Assembly: GCA_003250455.1 (NCBI GenBank)
Contig: QKGK01000226.1
Span: forward strand, 1 to 10,842
Length of the DNA stretch: 10,842 nt
Reading direction: 5' to 3'
Source: Chloroflexota bacterium
GTDB lineage: Bacteria > Chloroflexota > Anaerolineae > Anaerolineales > UBA11579
A program made the translations under genes and the position numbers. Each line of letters starts with the position of its first letter. Within the stretch, counting starts at the first letter, position 1. Under the pieces are notes generated by a model. It was not told the DNA's origin, searched no databases, and saw nothing but the letters and a program-made list of their open reading frames with translations. Shown here piece by piece: positions 1 through 6,223 of this stretch.

Positions 1-2150
1 CCATCGTCCGCTTCGGAAATACGCAGGGCTTCCTGGAGCACCACCTTGAGAATATTTTCGATATTGTCGGTCACAGAGATCTGCCGGGTCAGGCGGTGCA
101 GGGTGCTGAGCTCTTCCGCCTTACGCTGCAGGTCTTCGTCGGTCTGGGTAATCAGGGTAGCGCGTTCGATCGCACTGGCGATCTGGTCGGCGGCGGTCTC
201 CAGCGACTGCTGGTCGCTGAAATCGAACATATTGCGCTGGGTGCTCCCGATGAGGATCTCACCGAGGCTGCGTCCACGCGCAATCAGCGGCGACACCAGC
301 AGCGAATGAACATCCGGCAGCAGCGGCTGGAGCGCCCGGTAAGGCTGCGCCAGGCTTTCGTCTGCGCCCAGGTTTGCACTGGAGATGGACATGTGCGTCT
401 CGGTGACCGTGTTGTTGAGGTTGGCCTGGGTGATCAGGTGCAGCGAGATTTTTCCCAGCGCTTCCTCCGTAAACCCGATAGCCGAACCCTCGTGGATCTG
501 GAGGGTGCCCAGGCCTTCGTCCAGCAAAAAGACGGCCGCATATTCCGCCTGCAGGAAGCGGCTGATCTCCACCAGCGAGAACTGCAGGGCTTCATCCTGG
601 GTGGCCTCGGAACCCGCCAGGCTGGCGATGCGGCGCAAAGCCTCCGCACGTTGGGTGCGGCGGCGGGACTGCTGGATGAGGTTGTCGTTTTCCAGAATGG
701 GAGCGATCTGCCCGGCAATAATGCGCAGCAACCGCAAGTCGTTCTCGGTAAATTGGGAACCGTCATGCTTATTGGCTGCTTGCAGATAGCCCAGTTTATG
801 CGTCCCGGCGGTGAGAGGGATCAGCGCCGTCTCACGGATGGCGCTGGCCTGCGCCAGGGGAGCCAGACCCAAACGCCCGAGGGTGGAATCGTCGCCGGTG
901 TCGGAAGTGATAATAATATCCTGCTCGTTCCACAGGGTTTCGGCGGGGCTGCCTTCTTCTATTTCGGTGCGGTACATCTCGGCAAACTGCGCCGGGAGGC
1001 CGCGGAAGGGCACTTTGCCTTCCAGCGTGCGGTTCTGCTCGTTGTAGATTAGGAACCCCAAGATCTCCACATCGATCAACGGGCTGATCGTATCCAGTAT
1101 CTGCTGGTAGATATTTTGCTGGTTTTGGATGGAACTGCTCACCTGGGCCAGCTCGGCCAGACCGGTCATCTCACGCACACGCTCATGTTCCTTGTGGTGG
1201 ATGACTGCGTTTTGCAGCGCCACCGCAGCATGCCCGGAGAGCAGCTCGAGGATCTCCCGGTCCCGCAGGGTGAAATTTCCTTCCTGCTGAGAGGCCAGTT
1301 CCAGGGTGCCGACCAGTTGATTTCCGATCTTGAGCGCACAGCCCAGATAGGATTGAATGGGGAACTGGCTGCGGTGGACCGCCGGGCGGACTGTCTGGAA
1401 AGCGATCGTATTGGTGATCAGCACAGATGTGTGCTGGGAGGAGACATAACCGGTGTAGCCTTTGTCCATTCCGTAGAAGGTGCTGCTGGGGCGCAAGCGG
1501 CGGATGCCGTCTTCCTCGGTCAGGAAGCGGTAAGGTTCAAAATAGGCCCCTTCCGGATTCCACAGAGTGATCTCAGAGAAGTCCGAAGGGATCAGACGGT
1601 CCACACTTTCCAGGATCGTCCTGATCGTGGTTTCCAGGTCCAGGCTGGCGGACATGGCCTGGCTGATCTCTGTGAAGATCGCCACCGCCTGGTTGGAGCG
1701 GGTGTCCGGTCTGTCGTCCAGTCCGGTCAGCTTGGGCCTGAGCAGGGAGACCAGCACGGCCCTTTGGCTCTGATAAGGGAGCGTATACGAAACGCCCTCA
1801 ACCAACATCTGGTTAAGAGTAAAGCGGGCCTTACCCGCAGAAGCGCATAAACTGAGGAAGACATCTGCCGGACGGGCGCGGCGGGCAAGGCGCTCCAGGT
1901 TGGGGGACGCTTTTTCGGTCAGGTCGAACCATTCGCGGGCCAGTTCATTCAGGTAGATTACCCGGCCGCCCGCCTGAACGACCAGCACAGCGCTGTCGTT
2001 GGGGGTCAGGTCTGCGGTCAGGGCGGACTCAAAATCGACCTGATCATCGTCTTTCACTTTTTTGGGGAGGAGGCGCAGCAAGAAAGGCGCAGCGGCCAGC
2101 AGCCCTACACCTATGACTATCAAAAAGATCCCTACGCCGATATTATCCAA
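1..2150 (-). CDS. Membrane-anchored PAS-like/multi-GAF sensor protein, 3' end outside window (partial)
   Basis: I translated this minus-strand frame by hand; it is open for 716 codons down to position 1, so the C-terminus and output domain are missing. The start is a TTG at 2150, preceded by an in-frame TAA and by a purine-rich AAGGAAAAGG about 10 nt upstream. It begins MDNIGVGIFLIVIGVGLL, a single membrane helix (about residues 4-27), followed by basic LLPKKVK. Next comes a PAS-like segment (about 50-115, NDSAVLVVQAGGRVIYLNE). Then follow three GAF-type modules at about 156-317, 327-487 and 504-662, and the beginning of a fourth near 679 (LSTLHRLTRQISVTDNIENI). Each starts with a helix of the type LxxIxxxLSxSxDxxxxLxxIL and contains a late LGxLxL-like strand. 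Such proteins usually end in a histidine kinase, GGDEF or phosphatase domain, but none is visible here. It lies 36 nt behind the response regulator, so a sensor-regulator pair is likely. The ligand is unknown. I see no obvious haem or bilin Cys motif, but could not check this rigorously. Confidence 0.85.
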   Translation of the reverse strand, partial: MDNIGVGIFLIVIGVGLLAAAPFLLRLLPKKVKDDDQVDFESALTADLTPNDSAVLVVQAGGRVIYLNELAREWFDLTEKASPNLERLARRARPADVFLSLCASAGKARFTLNQMLVEGVSYTLPYQSQRAVLVSLLRPKLTGLDDRPDTRSNQAVAIFTEISQAMSASLDLETTIRTILESVDRLIPSDFSEITLWNPEGAYFEPYRFLTEEDGIRRLRPSSTFYGMDKGYTGYVSSQHTSVLITNTIAFQTVRPAVHRSQFPIQSYLGCALKIGNQLVGTLELASQQEGNFTLRDREILELLSGHAAVALQNAVIHHKEHERVREMTGLAELAQVSSSIQNQQNIYQQILDTISPLIDVEILGFLIYNEQNRTLEGKVPFRGLPAQFAEMYRTEIEEGSPAETLWNEQDIIITSDTGDDSTLGRLGLAPLAQASAIRETALIPLTAGTHKLGYLQAANKHDGSQFTENDLRLLRIIAGQIAPILENDNLIQQSRRRTQRAEALRRIASLAGSEATQDEALQFSLVEISRFLQAEYAAVFLLDEGLGTLQIHEGSAIGFTEEALGKISLHLITQANLNNTVTETHMSISSANLGADESLAQPYRALQPLLPDVHSLLVSPLIARGRSLGEILIGSTQRNMFDFSDQQSLETAADQIASAIERATLITQTDEDLQRKAEELSTLHRLTRQISVTDNIENILKVVLQEALRISEADD

Positions 2151-2186
2151 ACTGAATCGTCCTTTTCCTTACCGCATCCTCAACGG

Positions 2187-3083
2187 TCAGGAAGTTTGCA
2201 CATCCTTGCGGCGCGCTTCAGCCGCCAGTTCGGTGATCTCGCGGATATCTGCGATGGGATATTCGCTGGGAGAGACCGTCCCGATGGAAATGCTCATCAG
2301 GGGAGTGTTTTCCGGTTTTCCGGCTTCGTTGGTGGCCTGGATGAATCCATTTTCACGGTCAATAAAATTATAATGAGAGAGCACCTGTTCCTTAAAACGG
2401 TTTTTGATTCCATTGGCAATCTGGGAGGCGTTGGTTTCGTCAGAGACGATCACAAAGCTGTTCCCGCCGGGGTGACCGATGAAGTCCTGGGCAGTGCCAA
2501 ATTCGTCCACCACTTCACCAAGCAGCAAAGTGGTAAAGCGGATCACGTTATCTGCAGCGACAAAGCCATACACATCGCTGAAGGCTTCAAAGTAATTGAT
2601 TCGCACATCCAGGTAGGTCCAGCCTTCCTTGCGGATGATCTCGCGCAGCTGGTCTTCGATCAGACGTCCGGAAGGCAGCCCGGAGCGCGGGTCGGTGAGG
2701 CTGTCTCGTTCGGCGCGGGCGATGGCGTTTTGCACCCGCAGCTTGAGTTCCTCGATGTCGAATGGCTTGGTGATGTAATCATCCGCGCCCAGTTCCAGCC
2801 CCTGGAGCTTATCGCTGCGTTCATCCTTCTGGGTCAGGAAGATGATCGGGATATGGCTGGTGCGGATATTGGTGCGCAGCTTGCGGCAGACCTCATAGCC
2901 ATCTATATCGGGGAGCATGATATCGAGGACGATCAGGTGGGGCAGGTTCTGACGGGTTTTTTCCAGCGCCAGGCTGCCGCGCCCGGCCACTTCCACTTCA
3001 TAGCCCTGGCCACCAAAGAAAATGCCCAGCATTTCTGAAATATCGTGATCGTCTTCTACAACGAGTATTCTTGCTTTTCCCAT
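2187..3083 (-). CDS. Response regulator: receiver domain plus degenerate GGDEF domain
   Basis: The protein has 298 residues. The N-terminal CheY-like receiver (1-120) has the acidic pair D11/D12, phosphoacceptor D54 (LIVLDIMLPDIDGYE), T84 and K106 (ITKPF), so it should be phosphorylatable. A second domain (about 128-290) has the layout of a diguanylate cyclase: TDPRSGLPSGRLIEDQL, then YGFVAADNVIRF in place of the YGHxxGD block. The signature GGDEF is GGNSF (206-210), and the product-binding I-site RxxD is TAQD (197-200). Loss of both acidic residues that bind metal argues against cyclic-di-GMP synthesis. The domain more likely binds nucleotide or protein, or is a structural output. The start ATG is preceded by GGGAGG with a 6-nt spacer. 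It sits 29 nt after the AAR-like gene and 36 nt before the multi-GAF sensor, its probable signalling partner. The receiver assignment is secure; the biological output is unknown. Confidence 0.9.
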   Translation of the reverse strand: MGKARILVVEDDHDISEMLGIFFGGQGYEVEVAGRGSLALEKTRQNLPHLIVLDIMLPDIDGYEVCRKLRTNIRTSHIPIIFLTQKDERSDKLQGLELGADDYITKPFDIEELKLRVQNAIARAERDSLTDPRSGLPSGRLIEDQLREIIRKEGWTYLDVRINYFEAFSDVYGFVAADNVIRFTTLLLGEVVDEFGTAQDFIGHPGGNSFVIVSDETNASQIANGIKNRFKEQVLSHYNFIDRENGFIQATNEAGKPENTPLMSISIGTVSPSEYPIADIREITELAAEARRKDVQTS

Positions 3084-3112
3084 AGGGTCCTCCCAATGAA
3101 TCAGCTGGTTGC

Positions 3113-4204
3113 CTATGCGGACTGCGAAGCAGCCTGAGCATGCAGCCAGATGTTTTTAATCTGTGCGGTGGTGAGGTTCTTCTCAAAAGAACGGAAACCA
3201 CTCAATCTGAAGCCATGTTTTGAGGCTATTTTATCAATTTCTTCCACTTGCTGCCGGGAGATTTTTTTCCCGATTGTATAGCTTTCATAGCGCCCCTCCA
3301 GGGCCAGAGCGATGGTCTCCGCCATGCAGGCATACGCTTTGCCCGGGGGAAAACCAAAATCAAAATGGAAATCCACCATACCGGGCACATCCACCACACC
3401 GCCGTCGATCACCAGCACGTCATTGCGGTGGGCGGCAATCTCGGCGGAGACATCCCGCGGGCGGGAGACATCACATACCACGCAGCCAGGCTTCAGATGC
3501 TCGGAGCGGATGATCGCCTGGGTATCGCTGGTGACAGTCAGCACCAGTTCGGCATGCCGGACAGCGTCCAGGTCCACCGTGGGGATGATGCGGGCACGCG
3601 GGTGGTCGGCTTCAATCTCCCGTGCAAGCTGCTCCGTCCTGGTTTGTTCCTTGCCCACCAGGTAAAGCGTGGCGACTTTATCGGCCAGCAGCGCTGCACA
3701 CACCCGGCCGATGGCGCCGGTAGCGCCGACCACTGCGGCGGTAGCCTGCGGCACGGGGATGCGCATCTCTGCGCCAGCAGCGACTATTGCCCGCACTGCC
3801 ACCGCCACGGTGTACGAATCTCCGGTAGTGACGGGGATATCCAGGTTTTGCGAAATGGTCAGCCCGGCGTCACCCACCACAGAGGTGAAAGCACCCAACC
3901 CCAGCAGCTTTGCGCCCAGCTTTTCGGCCATGCGCCCGGTCTGGATGATCTTACGATAAACGGTCTGCTCGGGCAGTTCCATCATCCGGCGGGGGGTGTA
4001 TGGAGCGGCCACAAACCAGCCTTTGATCTCTTTGCCGCTGGCTTCGGAGCGGATCCCTTCGATCTCGGAGATATACACCGGCGGGAAATAGGTGGAAAAG
4101 AAATCGATCTGCCGTTCATTCAGGATTTTACCCAACAGCGGAAACTTGCGGCTGACATCCCGCTTGGGATCTATCGGGTGGATGATAAAGGCAAATGTAT
4201 CCAT
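3113..4204 (-). CDS. Acyl-ACP reductase (AAR)-like NAD(P)-dependent dehydrogenase
   Basis: This 363-residue protein matches, from memory, the layout of cyanobacterial long-chain acyl-ACP reductase, which reduces acyl-ACP to fatty aldehyde with NADPH. Shared blocks, in order, are LGLGAFTSVVGD (101-112, cyanobacterial ALGGFSSIVFE), TTGDSYTVAVAVR (126-138, TTGNTHTAYVICR), the Rossmann loop VVGATGAIG (158-166), IDGGVVD (266-272), KAYACMAET (289-297, QLFACFAES) and IASKHGFR (326-333). C293 aligns with the Cys that carries the acyl group in the Synechococcus enzyme (C294 as I recall), so catalysis is plausible. A roughly 30-residue C-terminal tail follows the usual end. Many such proteins are annotated only as predicted amino acid dehydrogenase or shikimate dehydrogenase-like; that remains the alternative. 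The ATG lies 2 nt after the stop of the upstream beta-helix gene, with CAGGAAAC inside that gene as ribosome-binding site, which suggests translational coupling. No aldehyde deformylating oxygenase lies nearby. The real acyl donor is unknown. Confidence 0.8.
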   Translation of the reverse strand: MDTFAFIIHPIDPKRDVSRKFPLLGKILNERQIDFFSTYFPPVYISEIEGIRSEASGKEIKGWFVAAPYTPRRMMELPEQTVYRKIIQTGRMAEKLGAKLLGLGAFTSVVGDAGLTISQNLDIPVTTGDSYTVAVAVRAIVAAGAEMRIPVPQATAAVVGATGAIGRVCAALLADKVATLYLVGKEQTRTEQLAREIEADHPRARIIPTVDLDAVRHAELVLTVTSDTQAIIRSEHLKPGCVVCDVSRPRDVSAEIAAHRNDVLVIDGGVVDVPGMVDFHFDFGFPPGKAYACMAETIALALEGRYESYTIGKKISRQQVEEIDKIASKHGFRLSGFRSFEKNLTTAQIKNIWLHAQAASQSA

Positions 4205-4206
4205 GA

Positions 4207-5505
4207 TTACCAGGTTTCCTGTACGTCCCTGCCGTAGGAATATAGGCGGCGGTGCAGGTCAGCAAAGGAGAAGCGGTGGTGGTCGCTGTCTTCATAGCGC
4301 ACATTTTTATCAATGATGCGCCGTTCATTTGAGGCAACGATCACCACATCGGACTCAATGACGCGCGCCGGGTATATGATGATACCAGACCCAATCCGGC
4401 AGTTATGCCCCACACAGCTCCCCAGCACATCCTGGTTGGAAGGGCTGAGCTTGCTGCTGCCGTCCAGGGCGCGCAAGGGTTGGGGGAGCAGGTTGAAGTC
4501 GGTAAAGGTGCTGCCCGCCCCAATAAAAGTATTGCGCCCGATCACACACATTTGCAGGCAGGTGTTCTGCGCCACCATGCTGTTTTCCATAATAGTAGTC
4601 ATGAACAGCGCCGCGCGGAAGGGGAGGAAAGTCCCATCCCCTACCACCGAGAGCATCAGCTGGCAGCCCTGTGAAACATTCACATTGTTGCCGATAATAC
4701 AATTCTCGATGACCGCCCCGGCCCCCACAGTGACATTGTTGCCGATGGTGGTCGGCCCATGGATCACGGCGGTCGGGTCGATGACGCAGTTCTCCCCGAT
4801 ATGCACTACTTTGCTGCTTTCCAGCAATTGGCGGCCCTCGTACATGGCGCTGAAGAGCACCCCCAATTTGAACTTTAGGTCGGTATCCAAAGTGTGCTCG
4901 AATCGCGCCCCGCGCCCAAACAGCCCGAAGACCACATCCGCAATGTGGATATGCACCCAGGAGTCGATGGCGATGAACGATTTCAGCGGCACCTGGTAGG
5001 TCAGGTCGCCCTGCTGGGTCGCCATATAAGTGGGCACGTGATAATAGCCGATCTCGCGGGCTTCCAGGTCGATGATCAACGGTTCGGGCTTTTCGCGGGT
5101 CGGGCCATCCGGGAAGTACCACAGGTCTGCCAGATACAGCCCGCCGGATGGGGTATAGGAGGTGGATAGGGGCAGCGCATGCTCGCGGAAAGCCGGGTCG
5201 GTGGGAATAAAGGCCGCCCGGCAGGGTTTATTGCGCTCTTTCGCCTGGACAATAAACTCGGCGATGTAGAACTCATCAAAGAACAGGTTGTCGCGGTAGA
5301 CAATGCAGGCGCGGTCTTCCCCTTCCGGGAAAAAAGCCGGGGAGAAGATATCTTCAAAATCATCGGTCTGCCGTTCGCCGGTCACATAGGGGGTCAGCAC
5401 GTCACTGTGATGCAGCCATAAAGGCTTGTTCTGGATCCGCAGGTCGCGCGCATAGTCGTTGAACGGATATAGGTAACGGTGGTCTCGCAAGCTGATTCTG
5501 ATCAT
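4207..5505 (-). CDS. GlmU-like left-handed beta-helix (hexapeptide repeat) protein with divergent N-terminal domain
   Basis: The protein has 432 residues. The C-terminal half carries hexapeptide-repeat rungs typical of left-handed beta-helix acyl- and nucleotidyltransferases: VVHIGENCVIDPTAVIHG and TIGNNVTVGAGAVIENCIIG (about 233-272), CVIGRNTFIGAGSTFTDFNLL (320-340), and VGHNCRIGSGIIIYPARVI (365-383). The TDFN stretch followed by an extended loop recalls the GlmU or sugar-nucleotidyltransferase C-terminal domain. The N-terminal 200 residues are not confidently recognised. NDYARDLRIQNKPLW (16-30) weakly recalls the opening of putative sugar nucleotidyltransferases, but I see no clear GxGxRxxP-like NTP-binding loop. 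The gene heads a tight operon and is spaced 2 nt from the AAR-like gene, suggesting a common pathway, perhaps transfer of an acyl or sugar group onto an envelope molecule; this is inference. The start has an in-frame TGA close upstream but no convincing Shine-Dalgarno sequence, so the transcript may be nearly leaderless. Confidence 0.75.
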   Translation of the reverse strand: MIRISLRDHRYLYPFNDYARDLRIQNKPLWLHHSDVLTPYVTGERQTDDFEDIFSPAFFPEGEDRACIVYRDNLFFDEFYIAEFIVQAKERNKPCRAAFIPTDPAFREHALPLSTSYTPSGGLYLADLWYFPDGPTREKPEPLIIDLEAREIGYYHVPTYMATQQGDLTYQVPLKSFIAIDSWVHIHIADVVFGLFGRGARFEHTLDTDLKFKLGVLFSAMYEGRQLLESSKVVHIGENCVIDPTAVIHGPTTIGNNVTVGAGAVIENCIIGNNVNVSQGCQLMLSVVGDGTFLPFRAALFMTTIMENSMVAQNTCLQMCVIGRNTFIGAGSTFTDFNLLPQPLRALDGSSKLSPSNQDVLGSCVGHNCRIGSGIIIYPARVIESDVVIVASNERRIIDKNVRYEDSDHHRFSFADLHRRLYSYGRDVQETW

Positions 5506-5602
5506 TTGTATTAATTGTGCATTTCACATGCCGAAGTTGCGCGCCAGCATCCTTCGCTGACACGCCTGTTTTTGCCCAGAGAAACAGCATGGGCAGTTAC
5601 TT

Positions 5603-5614
5603 CGAGTATACTCG
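5603..5614. promoter_or_regulatory. 12-bp perfect palindrome upstream of the AAR operon, possible operator
   Basis: CGAGTATACTCG is a perfect palindrome about 100 nt upstream of the start of the beta-helix gene that heads the minus-strand operon. Its centre contains TATACT, which could serve as a -10 box on either strand, but no good -35 box sits 16-18 nt away. It could be an operator for a dimeric regulator; no regulator gene of that kind is visible in the window. Confidence 0.3.
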
Positions 5615-5705
5615 CCGAACCCCGCGCGGAGTATGATAAATACAGGTCAGTTTCGAATGTGAATCAGGGACGAGGCACCGAGTAACAAGGCACCGGGGGA
5701 AGAAA

Positions 5706-5732
5706 TGTCATGCTGAGCGAAGTGAAGCATCC
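5706..5732 (+). repeat. TGTCAT...GAGCGAAG...ATC intergenic repeat, copy A
   Basis: The copy begins TGTCATGCTGAGCGAAGTGA and continues AGCATCC. It belongs to the widespread TGTCATTCTGAGCGAAGCGA-type repeat known from many environmental bacterial genomes. Inside it, ATGCT (5710-5714) pairs with AGCAT (5726-5730) around an 11-nt loop, giving a small hairpin. Confidence 0.85.
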
Positions 5733-5830
5733 ACCGGGGTTTTGAAGTCGTGATCATGTTAGGGTCAAGGGCAATTTTTCTGAATGTTGGGCCGCAAACA
5801 TTTTTTTGGTTGCCCAACCGAGCTTTTCCG

Positions 5831-5875
5831 GGGATCGTTCGCTAACGATTATCAGTCGTCCCGCTCACGATGACA
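5831..5875 (-). repeat. TGTCAT-type repeat, copy E, with expanded loop
   Basis: On the minus strand this starts TGTCATCGTGAGCG and ends GCGAACGATCCC. The stem ATCGT/ACGAT (5867-5871 with 5834-5838) is kept, but the loop is 28 nt instead of 11, as if about 17 nt had been inserted or two partial copies had merged. A nested hairpin, ATCGTT-CGCT-AACGAT, lies at 5834-5849. Confidence 0.55.
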
Positions 5876-5896
5876 GAAAATTATTCTTTCCCAACC

Positions 5897-5926
5897 ATCT
5901 GTGTTTATCTGTGTTCATCTGTGGTT
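5897..5926 (+). repeat. Three tandem 10-bp units (ATCTGTGTTT type)
   Basis: Three adjacent 10-mers, ATCTGTGTTT, ATCTGTGTTC and ATCTGTGGTT, form a 30-bp element. The same sequence recurs, often as its reverse complement, in intergenic DNA of many unrelated environmental bacteria (from memory). No function is known to me. Confidence 0.8.
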
Positions 5927-5933
5927 CAAATTG

Positions 5934-5959
5934 CCATACTTCGCAGGCTCAATATGACA
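5934..5959 (-). repeat. TGTCAT-type repeat, copy D, degenerate
   Basis: On the minus strand it reads TGTCATATTGAGCCTGCGAA followed by GTATGG. The stem arms ATATT (5955-5951) and AGTAT (5940-5936) pair with one U-G wobble around a 10-nt loop. It lies head to head with copy B, 11 nt apart. Confidence 0.6.
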
Positions 5960-5970
5960 ATCTGATCTAT

Positions 5971-5997
5971 TGTCATCCCGAACGAAGTGAGGGATCT
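5971..5997 (+). repeat. TGTCAT-type repeat, copy B
   Basis: It begins TGTCATCCCGAACGAAGTGA and continues GGGATCT. The arms ATCCC (5975-5979) and GGGAT (5991-5995) pair perfectly around an 11-nt loop. Translating it gives the familiar HPERSEGS artefact peptide. Confidence 0.85.
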
Positions 5998-6098
5998 CCC
6001 TAAAATGCCTGAGCAGCGTAACCATGCTAAAATTTCAGCACCTTGGTTGGATTGTGTACCATGATCCTGAATTTGGTTGCCATTTTGACATGGTAGAC

Positions 6099-6125
6099 GG
6101 ATGCCTCGTTTCTCTCGGCATGACA
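6099..6125 (-). repeat. TGTCAT-type repeat, copy C
   Basis: On the minus strand it begins TGTCATGCCGAGAGAAACGA and continues GGCATCC. The arms ATGCC/GGCAT (6121-6117 with 6105-6101) pair perfectly around an 11-nt loop, with different stem bases from copies A and B. Confidence 0.8.
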
Positions 6126-6176
6126 ATCTTTTTCCTGGGTACCTCGTTACAGTGTGCCTAATCCCTTTCCCTGCAT

Positions 6177-6207
6177 AAAAAAAGCCGCCGAATTAGTCTC
6201 GGCGGCT
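6177..6207 (-). terminator. Rho-independent terminator of the KimA-like gene
   Basis: On the minus strand, AGCCGCCG (6207-6200), a 9-nt loop and CGGCGGCT (6190-6183) form an 8-bp GC-rich stem. A run of seven T follows, overlapping the stem's last base. It starts 17 nt after the permease stop codon. Confidence 0.92.
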
Positions 6208-6223
6208 GGGAAAAAGCTATTCT

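Larger units (their letters stand above)
5506..6176. other. Gene-free interval with repeat cluster
   Basis: About 670 nt between the operon head and the KimA-gene terminator contain no credible gene on either strand. The interval holds a 12-bp palindrome, a pair of 8-bp direct repeats (AGGCACCG at 5673-5680 and 5688-5695), five copies of a small palindromic repeat and one 3 x 10-bp tandem repeat. These last two groups occupy most of 5706-6125. Small reading frames here translate repeat sequence. The promoter for the minus-strand operon must lie in the 5506-5700 part, but I cannot place -35 and -10 boxes with confidence. Confidence 0.7.

Noticed and set aside
96..1052. Long plus-strand reading frame (318 codons), with another at 1116-1850
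   Set aside because: Both are antisense to the multi-GAF protein, whose minus-strand frame is open throughout and has clear domains. The plus-strand peptides resemble no protein family and lack ribosome-binding sites.
2196..4237. Long plus-strand reading frames at 2196-3038 and 3248-4237
   Set aside because: They mirror the response regulator and the AAR-like gene, both strongly supported on the minus strand. Their amino-acid make-up is typical of antisense translation.
3113..5505. Alkane biosynthesis pair (AAR with aldehyde deformylating oxygenase)
   Set aside because: The partner gene encodes a hexapeptide beta-helix protein, not a ferritin-like di-iron oxygenase, and none is present elsewhere in the window.
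5706..6125. Possible CRISPR array
   Set aside because: Repeats differ in sequence and orientation and are irregularly spaced, with no spacers of constant length and no cas genes.
5806..6126. Small frames at 5806-6003 (plus) and 5926-6126 (minus)
   Set aside because: They are translations of the intergenic repeats, giving the familiar artefact peptides CHPERSEGS and SLTSFGMT.
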